Assembly: GCF_900156525.1 (NCBI RefSeq) | Contig: NZ_FTPS01000001.1 | Span: forward strand, 1,922,001-1,986,000 | DNA length: 64,000 bases | Source of the DNA: Pontibaca methylaminivorans | GTDB taxonomy: Bacteria; Pseudomonadota; Alphaproteobacteria; Rhodobacterales; Rhodobacteraceae | Direction: 5' to 3' | Part shown: in pieces, positions 25,107-33,275 of the stretch | Layout: every line of letters starts with the position of its first letter | How positions within the stretch are numbered: the first letter of the stretch is position 1 | Made by a program: the position numbers and the translations under genes | Notes under the pieces: generated by a model | What the model saw: only the letters and a program-made list of their open reading frames with translations | What the model was told of the DNA's origin: nothing | The model's database searches: none

Positions 25107-25286
25107 ATGGCGAACCGTGCCGCGACCGTGAAGCAATCCGACCTAACACGCTACCTCAAAGCCGCTTCGGCGGCGGGTGTGATCGTGTCGAAGATCGAGG
25201 TGGCGCGCGACGGCACGGTGCGCATTTTCACGCCCGATGCTGGCCCGGACGAAGGCTCTAACCCCTGCGACAGGCTGCTGAAATGA
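25107..25286 (+). CDS. 59-aa protein before the integrase
   Basis: Starts MANRAATVKQSDLTRYLKAA and continues with KIEVARDGTVRIFTPDAGPD; one helix is followed by a beta hairpin. It starts 1 bp after the gpW-like stop and overlaps the integrase start (ATGA). I recall similar small proteins directly before integrases of rhodobacterial prophages. It may be a recombination directionality factor or a simple accessory protein, but no excisionase motif is certain. Confidence 0.7.
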   Translation: MANRAATVKQSDLTRYLKAASAAGVIVSKIEVARDGTVRIFTPDAGPDEGSNPCDRLLK

Positions 25287-26395
25287 CGCGGCGCCGCAAT
25301 CCTTTTCCCGGTGTGACCCGCGCCCCCGACCGCCATGGGAAAGTGCGGTGGCGATTTAGACGCAAGGGCTTTTCCTGCTATCTGCCGGGTGCATACGCAT
25401 CCGCCGAATTCCGCGCTGCCTATGAGGCGGCGCAGCTCGAGGCGAAAACCCCGACTCCGATCGCGCGTTGGCCGCATGGCTCCTTAGGCTGGTTGATCAC
25501 GCATTATCTCGCTTCGCCGCGCCATGCGCAGAAGGCGCCAAGCACCCGCAAGACCCTACGGGCCGAATTGGACTGGCTGCGCCATACGAAGGATGAAGGC
25601 GGCGCCGATGCGGGTGATCTGCCCGTTGCCAGCTTTCGCGGGCGCCACGTTGAAGCCCTCATGGACAAAAAGGACGGCCCTGCCGCGCAGAATCGCGTGC
25701 GCAAGAATATGTCTCTTCTGTTCAATTACGCGATCCGTCTTGAGCTGATCGCGGCGAACCCTGTTCGCGCTACAGATCGCGTGAAACACAAGAGCGACGG
25801 CTATCATACTTGGACGGATGCGGAAATTGCACGCTTCCTGAAACGCCACGACTCTGGCACCCAGGCCCGCCTTGCTCTTCTGCTGGCGCTAAACACAGGC
25901 GCGGCGCGTCAAGACCTTGCCAAGCTTGGATGGCAGAACGTGAAGGGCGGGCGTATCACCTATAAGCGCGGGAAGACCGGCGTGGAGGCTGACTTGCCGA
26001 TCCTGCCCGAGCTTGCCGAAGAGCTCGCCAAGGTGCCACGCACCCAAATGCTCTTCTTGCCGACGCAGGCGGGCGCGGCCCGGACCCCGGCGGGCTTCGG
26101 TGGCTGGTTTAAGGCGAAGGCAGTGCAAGCCAATGTGACGGCCGACAGTGCCAATATTCACGGACTTCGCAAGGCGGGTGCGACCCGGCTTGCCGAACAT
26201 GGTGCGACGGAATGGGAAATCGCCTCTTTCCTCGCCCATGAAGACACCAAGCAGGCCGCGGTTTACGTTCGCAAGGCGAACAGGGCGAAGCTTGGCACGT
26301 CTGCGCTTGCCCGGCTTGGCGGGGCGAAAAGCGAACATAACTTGTCCAACCCCGGTGAAGGGTTGGGCAAATCAGATGCAAAACGAAAGGAATAA
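25283..26395 (+). CDS. int: Tyrosine-type integrase of the element
   Basis: A protein of 370 aa. The N-terminal arm-binding part is basic (MTRRRNPFPGVTRAPDRHGK). A core-binding SAM-like domain spans about residues 65-170. The catalytic domain has R209 (LNTGAARQDLAKLGW), a lysine in TYKRGKTG, H293-x2-R296 (HGLRKAG), H319 (LAHEDTKQ) and the nucleophile Y328 (AVYVRKANR). It lies 20 bp from the tRNA 3' end, the usual arrangement for an integrase next to attR. All catalytic residues are present, so it should be active. Confidence 0.93.
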   Translation: MTRRRNPFPGVTRAPDRHGKVRWRFRRKGFSCYLPGAYASAEFRAAYEAAQLEAKTPTPIARWPHGSLGWLITHYLASPRHAQKAPSTRKTLRAELDWLRHTKDEGGADAGDLPVASFRGRHVEALMDKKDGPAAQNRVRKNMSLLFNYAIRLELIAANPVRATDRVKHKSDGYHTWTDAEIARFLKRHDSGTQARLALLLALNTGAARQDLAKLGWQNVKGGRITYKRGKTGVEADLPILPELAEELAKVPRTQMLFLPTQAGAARTPAGFGGWFKAKAVQANVTADSANIHGLRKAGATRLAEHGATEWEIASFLAHEDTKQAAVYVRKANRAKLGTSALARLGGAKSEHNLSNPGEGLGKSDAKRKE

Positions 26396-26415
26396 CATGG
26401 CTTTACAAGGTGTCA

Positions 26416-26430
26416 TGGTAGGCCCGGAGG
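26416..26430. repeat. attR: direct repeat overlapping the tRNA 3' end
   Basis: TGGTAGGCCCGGAGG, identical to 16226-16240. In the minus-strand direction it is the last 15 bases of the tRNA gene including CCA, so the tRNA stays functional after integration. Confidence 0.88.
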
Positions 26431-26492
26431 GACTCGAACCCCCAACCAAAGCGTTATGAGCGCTCTGCTCTGACCAATTGAGCTACAGGCCC
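26416..26492 (-). tRNA. tRNA with CAT anticodon (tRNA-Ile2 or elongator tRNA-Met)
   Basis: 77 nt read on the minus strand from GGGCCTGTAGCTCAATTGG to the encoded CCA. The acceptor stem has seven pairs with a G-U at the end. The D loop, the anticodon loop CTCATAA (anticodon CAT) and the T loop TTCGAGT are all regular. The CAT anticodon with this body fits tRNA-Ile2, whose C34 is changed by TilS, or elongator tRNA-Met. It is the integration site of the element. Confidence 0.93.
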
Positions 26493-26599
26493 GCCTTCAG
26501 GCTGCGTAGCACCATGCACGGTCCCGTCAAGACTCCACGTTGCAAGAGCGCGCGCGATCGACTACCCCGCGCAGCAGCGGCTGCGGAGAGGATCGGGCG

Positions 26600-27649
26600 A
26601 TGACGACGGCAGGCAAGGGCGGCATGACCTATGCCGGGGCGGGAGTGGATATCGACGCCGGCAATGCGCTGGTCGAGCGGATCAAACCGGCGGCGAAGCG
26701 CACGCTGCGCAGCGGCGTCGTTGGCGGGCTCGGCGGGTTCGGGGCGCTGTTCGACCTGCGGGCGGCGGGCTATCGCGATCCGGTGCTCGTCGCCGCGACC
26801 GACGGGGTCGGCACCAAGCTGCGCATCGCGATCGACACCGGGACCGTGGAAGGCATCGGCATCGACCTTGTGGCGATGTGCGTGAACGATCTGATCTGCC
26901 AGGGCGCGGAGCCGCTGTTCTTTCTGGATTATTTCGCGGTCGGCAAGCTCGAGACCGAAAGCGCGGCGCTGGTGGTCGAAAGCATCGCGCGGGGCTGCGA
27001 GCAGTCCGGCTGCGCGCTGATCGGGGGTGAAACCGCCGAGATGCCGGGGATGTATGCGGCGGGTGATTTCGACCTTGCGGGTTTCGCCGTCGGTGCCTTT
27101 GAGCGGGGCAGTGAACTGCCCGCCGGGGTCGCCGCGGGCGATGTGCTGCTCGGGCTGGAAAGCAGCGGGGTGCATTCGAACGGCTTTTCGCTCGTGCGCC
27201 GGGTGGTCGAACGGGCCGGGCTCGGCTGGGGCGATCCGGCGCCGTTCGGGGGCGGCTTGCTGGGTGCGGAACTGCTGCGGCCGACGCGGCTTTACGTGAA
27301 ACCCGTGCTGGCGGCGATCCGCGCGGGCGGCGTGCGGGCGATTGCTCATATCACCGGCGGCGGGCTGGTCGAGAACCTGCCGCGGGTGCTGCCCGACGGC
27401 CTGGGCGCGCGAATCGATCTTGATGCCTGGCGGCCCGCGCCCGTGTTCGGCTGGCTTGCGCAGAGCGGCGAGATCGCGCAGGCCGAGATGCTCAAGACCT
27501 TCAACTGCGGCATTGGCATGGTGCTTGCGGTGGACGCATCACGTGCCGAGGCGCTTGCCCACCTGCTGACCGAAGCGGGCGAGCAGGTCCGCGTCATCGG
27601 CGAGGTGACCGAGGGGGCCGGGCTTTCGCTGTCGGGCCGGCTGCGGTGA
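26600..27649 (+). CDS. purM: Phosphoribosylformylglycinamidine cyclo-ligase (AIR synthetase)
   Basis: A protein of 349 aa that closes the imidazole ring in purine synthesis. It has the family signatures [19 protein letters not shown], the ATP-binding [29 protein letters not shown] and [11 protein letters not shown], then [16 protein letters not shown] and FNCGIGMVL. The start is ATG 26600 before [14 protein letters not shown]; the frame extends upstream without family character. It overlaps purN by 4 bp (GTGA), so the two purine genes form an operon that begins directly after the tRNA. Confidence 0.96.
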   Translation: MTTAGKGGMTYAGAGVDIDAGNALVERIKPAAKRTLRSGVVGGLGGFGALFDLRAAGYRDPVLVAATDGVGTKLRIAIDTGTVEGIGIDLVAMCVNDLICQGAEPLFFLDYFAVGKLETESAALVVESIARGCEQSGCALIGGETAEMPGMYAAGDFDLAGFAVGAFERGSELPAGVAAGDVLLGLESSGVHSNGFSLVRRVVERAGLGWGDPAPFGGGLLGAELLRPTRLYVKPVLAAIRAGGVRAIAHITGGGLVENLPRVLPDGLGARIDLDAWRPAPVFGWLAQSGEIAQAEMLKTFNCGIGMVLAVDASRAEALAHLLTEAGEQVRVIGEVTEGAGLSLSGRLR

Positions 27650-28236
27650 GCGCAAGGCGCGTCGCGATCCTGATTTCGGGCAGCGGCTCGAACATGGTGG
27701 CGCTGGTCGAGAGCATGACCGGCGATCATCCGGCGCGCCCCTGTCTCGTGCTTGCGGACGACCCCCATGCCGGCGGGATTGCGAAGGCGCGCGCGCTCGG
27801 CGTGCCGGTCGCCGTGGTTGACCGGCGCGATCACGCGGGGGACCGCGCGGGATTTGAAGCGGCGCTTCTGGATACGCTCGAGGCGGCGCAGCCCGACATC
27901 ATCTGCCTGGCCGGGTTCATGCGCATCCTCAGCCCCGGTTTCATCCGGCAGTGGGAGGGGCGAATGCTGAACATCCATCCCTCGCTTTTGCCGAAGTTCC
28001 GCGGGCTCGATACCCATGCCCGTGCGCTTGCGGCGGGCGAGGCGGAACATGGCTGCACCGTGCATCTGGTGACCGAGGATCTGGATGCGGGGCCGGTTCT
28101 CGGGCAGGCGCGGGTGCCGGTCCTGGCGGAGGATACGGACGCGACGCTCGCTGCGAGGGTGCTGGCGCAGGAGCACCGTCTTTACCCGGCGGTGCTCGAA
28201 CGCTTTGCCCGCGGCCGCTGCACTGGGCCCGGCTGA
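27646..28236 (+). CDS. purN: Phosphoribosylglycinamide formyltransferase
   Basis: A protein of 196 aa with a GTG start overlapping the purM stop. It transfers a formyl group from 10-formyl-THF to GAR. Signatures are [10 protein letters not shown] near the N-terminus, [12 protein letters not shown], the catalytic segment [13 protein letters not shown], and [20 protein letters not shown] with the catalytic aspartate. The length is normal for the family. Confidence 0.95.
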   Translation: MSARRVAILISGSGSNMVALVESMTGDHPARPCLVLADDPHAGGIAKARALGVPVAVVDRRDHAGDRAGFEAALLDTLEAAQPDIICLAGFMRILSPGFIRQWEGRMLNIHPSLLPKFRGLDTHARALAAGEAEHGCTVHLVTEDLDAGPVLGQARVPVLAEDTDATLAARVLAQEHRLYPAVLERFARGRCTGPG

Positions 28237-28368
28237 GCCGTTAACGCGACGGCGCGCTTTCAAAAACGCGCCGGGCAGCATAAATACGGAGCACCTGCCG
28301 GGCGGGGGCATCTGCAACGCCATTCTGCCGCCGCCCGCGGACATGATAAGCAAGAAACGAAATTGCCG

Positions 28369-29523
28369 ATGAGAACAATCACCACGACCGACGACCTTTC
28401 CGCTTTCTGCACGCAGGCACGGACGCAGGATTATGTGACTGTCGACACCGAATTCATGCGCGAGCGCACCTATTATTCGAAGCTCTGCCTCGTGCAGCTT
28501 GCCATGCCCGGCAGCGCGGGGGATGCCGTTCTCGTGGATCCGCTGGCCGATGGAATCCGGCTCGACCCGCTTTATGAGCTGTTCCGCGATGAAAACGTGG
28601 TCAAGGTATTCCATGCCGCGCGTCAGGATCTCGAAATCTTCTGGGTCGATGCGGATGTGCTGCCGCGGCCGCTGTTCGACACCCAGGTTGCGGCCATGGT
28701 CTGCGGTTTCGGCGATCAGGTCAGCTATGAGACCCTCGTGCGCCGGATCGCGCATGAAAAGGTGGACAAGTCCTCGCGGTTCACCGACTGGTCGCGCCGT
28801 CCGCTGCGCGAGGCGCAGAAGGTCTATGCGCTGGCCGACGTGACCCATCTGCGCGATATCTACGAGTGGCTGGCCATGGAACTCGAACGCAGCGGCCGCA
28901 GCCGCTGGGTGGCCGAGGAACTGGGGAGCCTGACCGACCCCGAGACCTACCGGACGCGCCCCGAGGATGCGTGGCGCCGGATCAAGACCCGCAACCATAC
29001 GCCGCGGTTCCTGGCGATCGTGCGCGAGCTTGCCGCTTTCCGCGAGCGCCATGCGCAGGAAAAGGACATTCCGCGCAGCCGCGTCATGAAGGACGACGCG
29101 CTGCTTGAAATCGCTGCGGCAAAGCCCCGCACGCCGGCCGATCTGGGCGGATTGCGGCTGCTGCTGCGCGAGGCGCGCCGCGGCGAGATCGCCGAGGGCA
29201 TCCTGGCGGCGGTGGAACGCGGCATGGCCTGTCCGCCCGAGGATCTGCCGAAGGACGAGGCGGTGAAGGAGCGGCTGCAGGTCAATCCGGCGCTGGCCGA
29301 CCTGCTGCGGGTGCTGCTGAAATCAAAGACCGAAAGCTCGGGCGTGGCCGCGCGGCTGATCGCGCCGAGTTCGGATCTGGATGCGATCGCGGCCGGAAAA
29401 CGCGACATCCCGGCGTTGAGCGGCTGGCGGCGCGAGGTCTTCGGTGCCGATGCGCTGCGGCTTTGCGAGGGCGAGATCGCGCTTGCCGCGAACGGGAACG
29501 CGGTGCAGGTGGTGCAGCTTTAA
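28369..29523 (+). CDS. rnd: Ribonuclease D
   Basis: A protein of 384 aa; the start is ATG 28369. It is a DEDDy 3'-5' exonuclease used in tRNA 3'-end maturation. Motif Exo I is VTVDTEFMRE, Exo II lies around FHAARQDLEIFW, and Exo III is YALADVTHLRDIY with the Tyr/Asp pair. A C-terminal helical HRDC-type domain follows (KTRNHTPRFLAIVRELAAFRE onward). The gap to purN is 132 bp. It is convergent with the lipoprotein gene. Confidence 0.94.
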   Translation: MRTITTTDDLSAFCTQARTQDYVTVDTEFMRERTYYSKLCLVQLAMPGSAGDAVLVDPLADGIRLDPLYELFRDENVVKVFHAARQDLEIFWVDADVLPRPLFDTQVAAMVCGFGDQVSYETLVRRIAHEKVDKSSRFTDWSRRPLREAQKVYALADVTHLRDIYEWLAMELERSGRSRWVAEELGSLTDPETYRTRPEDAWRRIKTRNHTPRFLAIVRELAAFRERHAQEKDIPRSRVMKDDALLEIAAAKPRTPADLGGLRLLLREARRGEIAEGILAAVERGMACPPEDLPKDEAVKERLQVNPALADLLRVLLKSKTESSGVAARLIAPSSDLDAIAAGKRDIPALSGWRREVFGADALRLCEGEIALAANGNAVQVVQL

Positions 29524-29577
29524 GGCGCTCGTGCCGGCCCGCCGATCTGCGCGGCCGGGCCTGCCGGGCGGCGGGTT

Positions 29578-30078
29578 TCAGCGGCGCGATTCAAGGGCGT
29601 TTTCGGCCCCGCGCACCCGGATTGCGCGTATGTTTTCAAGCTGGTGGTCGGTCAGGCTGTAGGCGGCGGTGATGCTGCGCGTATGGGGGCTGCCGGTTTC
29701 GGTGTCGCCTTCGGGATAGACCACGAGGAAATCGAAGGTCAGCGTCGCGGTCTCGTCGGGGCGCAGCTCCGGATCGGTCGGGACCAGACGCGCCTCGAAC
29801 GCGCCCTGCCGCGCGGCAAGGCCGGTTGCGCGCAGGATCGCGCCGCCGCGCTTGCGTTCGACCACGAGTTCGCTCACCTGCGCGATCGGCTGCGAAAGGT
29901 CCGGGGCCTCGCGGCGGCTGAGCAGGCCCGGGCGCTGTTCGGGGATCAGCGCATTGTCGGCGCTGCCCTGCACCGGGACGCTTCGGCCCGATCCGAACCA
30001 GTTGGCCGGATTCAGCCGCGAATTGCACCCGGCAAGCGCCAGCGAACCGATCAGAAGAACTGCCAGAGGTCTGTACAT
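29578..30078 (-). CDS. Predicted lipoprotein of unknown function
   Basis: A protein of 166 aa from ATG 30078. The signal peptide ends in the lipobox LALAGC, so it should be lipid-anchored after Cys17. Next comes a proline-rich linker and a beta-rich C-terminal domain (VSELVVERKRGGAILRATGL, then LTFDFLVVYPEGD, ending ENIRAIRVRGAENALESRR). No known domain is recognised; such proteins are common in Rhodobacterales. It is divergent from sufE with a 131-bp gap. Confidence 0.8.
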   Translation of the reverse strand: MYRPLAVLLIGSLALAGCNSRLNPANWFGSGRSVPVQGSADNALIPEQRPGLLSRREAPDLSQPIAQVSELVVERKRGGAILRATGLAARQGAFEARLVPTDPELRPDETATLTFDFLVVYPEGDTETGSPHTRSITAAYSLTDHQLENIRAIRVRGAENALESRR

Positions 30079-30209
30079 GCGCCTGCTGCCCTCGGAATTG
30101 GTTTCGTCACGGTTAGCGCATTCACGCTCGGTTGAAAAGCATTCATGGACCACTGGACTCCGGCGGGTACGAGGCATAGCTCGGGAGGGGAAGACAAGGG
30201 GATTGCACG

Positions 30210-30620
30210 ATGGCCAGCGCCGCATTCGAGGAAATCGTCGAGGATTTCGAGTTCCTGCCCGACTGGGAGGATCGCTACCGGCACGTGATCGAGCTTGGCC
30301 GCGCGATGGAGCCGCTCGACGAGGCGCTGAAGGTTCCCGCGACCAAGGTCGATGGCTGCGTGAGCCAGGTCTGGCTGCACCCGGAGATCGAGAGCGGCAT
30401 CTTCAGCTTTCGGGGCGACAGCGATGCGCTGATCGTGCGCGGGCTGATCGCGGTGCTGCGCGCGCTTTACTGCGGGCTTCCGGTGGCGGAGGTGCCCGGG
30501 GTGGACGCGCGCCGCGAACTGGAGCGGCTGGGACTGAACGAGCATCTGTCCTCGCAGCGCTCGAACGGGTTGCGCTCGATGGTGGAACGCATCGGGCTGG
30601 TGGCGCAGGAAAAGGTCTGA
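30210..30620 (+). CDS. sufE: SufE-family cysteine desulfurase activator
   Basis: A protein of 136 aa. SufE takes sulfur from the SufS desulfurase for Fe-S cluster assembly. The sulfur-accepting cysteine is in VDGCVSQVWL (C50). Other family features are FLPDWEDRYRHVIELG and FRGDSDALIVRGLIAVL near the middle. SufS is not in this window, so it stands alone. A dispersed repeat follows at 30646-30710. Confidence 0.93.
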   Translation: MASAAFEEIVEDFEFLPDWEDRYRHVIELGRAMEPLDEALKVPATKVDGCVSQVWLHPEIESGIFSFRGDSDALIVRGLIAVLRALYCGLPVAEVPGVDARRELERLGLNEHLSSQRSNGLRSMVERIGLVAQEKV

Positions 30621-30645
30621 GCGGCGGGAACGGTTGCGTTCGTTG

Positions 30646-30710
30646 CCCGGGGGGCGCTGCCCCCGTCGCCCTTTCGGGCGACTCCCCCGGGATATTTCAG
30701 CCAGAAGAAG
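30646..30710. repeat. Dispersed two-hairpin repeat, copy 1 (contains the xerC stop)
   Basis: The sequence has a stem GGGGGC/GCCCCC followed by GTCGCCC-TTTC-GGGCGAC, then CCCCCGGGATATTTCAGCC and AGAAGAAG. The same block occurs reversed at 53945-54012. The minus-strand xerC stop (30697-30699) lies inside the repeat, so the last residues of XerC (SSSG) are repeat-encoded. It lies between the convergent sufE and xerC genes and may act as a bidirectional terminator. Confidence 0.8.
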
Positions 30711-31644
30711 ACCGGGCGGTTGTGCCGGCGCGCGGGTGGGTGTCGTTATAGACCTCGAGCAGGCGGGCCGTGTCGACGCTGGTATAGGCCTCGGTGGTCG
30801 AGAGCGAGGCGTGGCCGAGGAGGTCCTGGATCGCGCGCAGATCGCCCCCCGCCGCGAGCAGATGGGTGGCGAAGCTGTGGCGCAGCGCGTGCGGCGTGGC
30901 GCTTGCCGGCAGGCCGAGCCCGGTGCGCGCCTCTGCCATGGCTTTCTGCACGAGTCGCCGCGAAAGCGCGCCGCCGCGCGCGCCGCGGAAAAGCGCCCCG
31001 TCTTCAGTGAGTGGGTGCGGGCAGAGCCGGACATAGGCCGCGACCGCCTCGCGCGCGGCGGGGAGCACGGGAACGACCCGTTCCTTGCCGCCCTTGCCGG
31101 TGATGCGCAGGGTCCGCGGCAGGGGCGCGTCGGCGCCCCGGAGCGAGAGCGCCTCGGAAATGCGCAGCCCGCAACCCCAGAGCAGGGTGAGAACGGCGCT
31201 GTCGCGCGCCCCGATCCACGCGGCGGCGGGCTGTTCGCGCACCGTTTCGAGCAGGTTGCGGGCGTCGCCCTCGGCCAGCGGGCGGGGCAGCTTGCGCTGG
31301 AAGCGCGGGGCGCGGGCGCTGAGCACGGCGGTCGGTTCGAACCCTTCGCGCTCGGCCAGCCAGCGGCAGAAGGATTTGACCGCCGAGAGCTTGCGCGCGA
31401 GGCTGCGCGAGGAGGCGCCGGTGCCGCGCAGATGGGCCATCCAGGCCCGCATCTCGGGGGTGGTGATCCGCCCCAGCGCGACCGGCGCCTGCGGACCGCC
31501 CCGGTGTGCGGTCAGGAAGGCGAGGAAATCACGCAGGTCGGTCTGGTAGGCAAGGCAGGTATTTTCGGCCGCGCCCTCGAGGCTGCGCTTGCGCTCGAGC
31601 CATTGTTCGAGCGCATCGCGGCAGGCGGGGGAGATGTCGATCAC
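30697..31644 (-). CDS. xerC: Tyrosine recombinase XerC
   Basis: A protein of 315 aa with GTG start. It resolves chromosome dimers at dif together with XerD. The N-terminal core-binding domain (ENTCLAYQTDLRDFLAFL) is followed by the catalytic domain: Arg in GCGLRISEALSLRG, Lys in ITGKGGKERVVPV, HALRHSFATHLL, GHASLSTTEAY with the final Tyr in TTEAYTSVD. The start overlaps the stop of the DUF484 gene (GTGA), which is the usual alphaproteobacterial and gammaproteobacterial pairing. Its last few codons lie in a dispersed repeat. Confidence 0.93.
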   Translation of the reverse strand: MIDISPACRDALEQWLERKRSLEGAAENTCLAYQTDLRDFLAFLTAHRGGPQAPVALGRITTPEMRAWMAHLRGTGASSRSLARKLSAVKSFCRWLAEREGFEPTAVLSARAPRFQRKLPRPLAEGDARNLLETVREQPAAAWIGARDSAVLTLLWGCGLRISEALSLRGADAPLPRTLRITGKGGKERVVPVLPAAREAVAAYVRLCPHPLTEDGALFRGARGGALSRRLVQKAMAEARTGLGLPASATPHALRHSFATHLLAAGGDLRAIQDLLGHASLSTTEAYTSVDTARLLEVYNDTHPRAGTTARSSSG

Positions 31645-32357
31645 GCAAGCCAGCGGCGCAGGACGCGCTCGAAGACGCCGGTGAAAAAGCCGAGCAGATC
31701 GGTGCCCTGATCGGGCGAGAAGAGTTCGGCATCCGATGCGCCAAGCACCAGCATCCCCGGCAGGTGGTCCTTGCCGAGGTCGAGAATCAGGCAGGCCTCG
31801 GAGCGGATCCGCTGCGTGGTCTGTCCGTGGATCGCGCCGTCCGGCAACGCGTCGCTGCCCGCGGGTGCCCGCAGGGTGACCTGCCGCGGCGTGCCGCCCC
31901 GCCCGCCGGCAATGTAGCCCGCGCAGGTGCCCGGATCGGCGAGCATCAGCACATCCGCGAGGCGCCCCTCGTCCCGTTCGGGATCGGGTCGGGATTCGAG
32001 CACCAGCGTGACCGCATCGACGCAGAGGATATCGGCCACGTTTTCGCGCAGGTTGCGCAGGAAGCTTTCGAAATCGCCGGGCTCCAGCAGGCGCAGGATC
32101 GCGCGGTGAATCTGGTTCGTGCCGGCGAGATTGTCATAGGCCGCCGCGATCACCGAGCGGTGGGTGTCCTCGAGCCGGCCGAGCCGGGTTTCGAGCCGCT
32201 CCATGGCGATCGCGCGCAGATCGACGATGTTGCTGCCCATGGCGCGCTCGTTCGCGGCGACCAGCGCCTGCATCACGTCGGGGTCTTCGAGAATGGCATC
32301 CGGTCGGGCGAGAATCGCCTGGCGGAGGGTTTCGTCAAGTTCGGGGCTGCTGCTCAT
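31641..32357 (-). CDS. DUF484 family protein
   Basis: A protein of 238 aa; ATG 32357 is chosen, while GTG 32360 is equally near the GAGG site. It has an N-terminal helical part with LARPDAILEDPDVMQALVAAN and a long helix, followed by a GAF-like domain: LRENVADILCVDAVTLVLES, then SEACLILDLGKDHLPGMLVLGASDAELFSPDQGTDLLGFF. The function is unknown. Its stop overlaps the xerC start, and this linkage is conserved in many Proteobacteria. Confidence 0.88.
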   Translation of the reverse strand: MSSSPELDETLRQAILARPDAILEDPDVMQALVAANERAMGSNIVDLRAIAMERLETRLGRLEDTHRSVIAAAYDNLAGTNQIHRAILRLLEPGDFESFLRNLRENVADILCVDAVTLVLESRPDPERDEGRLADVLMLADPGTCAGYIAGGRGGTPRQVTLRAPAGSDALPDGAIHGQTTQRIRSEACLILDLGKDHLPGMLVLGASDAELFSPDQGTDLLGFFTGVFERVLRRWLA

Positions 32358-32479
32358 CACTGCCTCGTCATGCCTTTGCGGTTGATTTTCCGCCTTCTAG
32401 CACGAATTCCGGCGCCGCGTCGGAAAAACCGCGCGGGCGCCGGAGGACATTGCCGGGAAAAGTTGCCGGAAAGACCCGG

Positions 32480-33133
32480 TCAGAGGATTTTCTGCCCGGT
32501 CTTTTCCCAGTCGGCCAGGAAGGCGGCGAGCCCCTTGTCGGTCAGCGGATGCGCGGCCATCTGGCGGATCACCGCAGGCGGGGCGGTGATCACGTCGGCA
32601 CCGATCAGGGCGCATTCGGTCACATGGCTGACGCTGCGGATCGAAGCGGCGAGGACTTCGGTCTCGTAGCCGTAGTTGTCATAGATCTGGCGGATATCGC
32701 GGACCAGTTCGAGCCCGTCGAGGTTGATATCATCCAGCCGGCCGATGAAGGGCGAGATGAACCCCGCCCCCGCCTTGGCCGCGAGCAGCGCCTGTGCAGC
32801 GGAAAAACACAGTGTCACGTTCACCAGGAAGCCGTCGTTGCTGAGCGTGCGGCAGGCGTGCAGCCCGTCCCACGTGAGCGGCACCTTGACCGCGATATTG
32901 TCGGCGATCGCGGCCAGCTTGCGGCCTTCGGCGATCATGGCATCGGCTTCGGTCGCGACCACTTCGGCCGAAACGGGGCCGTCCACCATGTCGCAGATCG
33001 CTTTCGTGACCTCGACGATGTTCCCCCCCGATTTCAGGATCAAAGAGGGGTTGGTGGTCACGCCGTCCAGCATGCCGAGTTCGTTCAGTTCGGCGATGGC
33101 GTCGATGTCGGCGGTATCGGCAAAGAATTTCAT
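32480..33133 (-). CDS. fsa: Transaldolase-like fructose-6-phosphate aldolase
   Basis: A protein of 217 aa of the short TalC/FSA class. It starts [20 protein letters not shown], then [10 protein letters not shown], the Schiff-base lysine in [13 protein letters not shown], and [32 protein letters not shown]. The C-terminus has [24 protein letters not shown]. Short enzymes of this type act either as transaldolases in the pentose phosphate pathway or as FSA aldolases; the sequence by eye does not separate the two. It is divergent from priA. Confidence 0.92.
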   Translation of the reverse strand: MKFFADTADIDAIAELNELGMLDGVTTNPSLILKSGGNIVEVTKAICDMVDGPVSAEVVATEADAMIAEGRKLAAIADNIAVKVPLTWDGLHACRTLSNDGFLVNVTLCFSAAQALLAAKAGAGFISPFIGRLDDINLDGLELVRDIRQIYDNYGYETEVLAASIRSVSHVTECALIGADVITAPPAVIRQMAAHPLTDKGLAAFLADWEKTGQKIL

Positions 33134-33275
33134 GGCATGGGTTCCTTTCCGGGTTGGGGGCCGGTCGGTCCTCCGGGGCGCGCGATATTGTGCCCGATGC
33201 CGGCTTGGCCTCTGCTCCTCATGGCTTTAGCTGATGGGGCATGAGGCGGGAACCCCTGAAACCCGAAGGTGTGCC

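Larger units (their letters stand above)
16226..26430. mobile_element. 10.2-kb tRNA-integrated, capsid-forming phage satellite-like element
   Basis: The element is bounded by the 15-bp direct repeat TGGTAGGCCCGGAGG (16226-16240 and 26416-26430), which is the 3' end of the CAT tRNA gene on the minus strand. An integrase gene ends 20 bp from the right repeat. Gene order is: small protein, RepA-like ATPase, small protein, TerS, TerL, cargo module, portal, protease-capsid fusion, gpW-like protein, small protein, integrase. Tail, tape-measure, lysis and helper-independent late regulation genes are absent. A capsid-forming PICI-like satellite that borrows tails is the best reading; a decayed prophage is the alternative. 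All head genes are intact and many overlap by ATGA. Confidence 0.85.

Noticed and set aside
16226-26430. Gene transfer agent cluster
   Set aside because: Rhodobacterales GTAs lack integrase and att sites, use a different terminase and portal type, and have a long tail and baseplate gene set, none of which is seen here.
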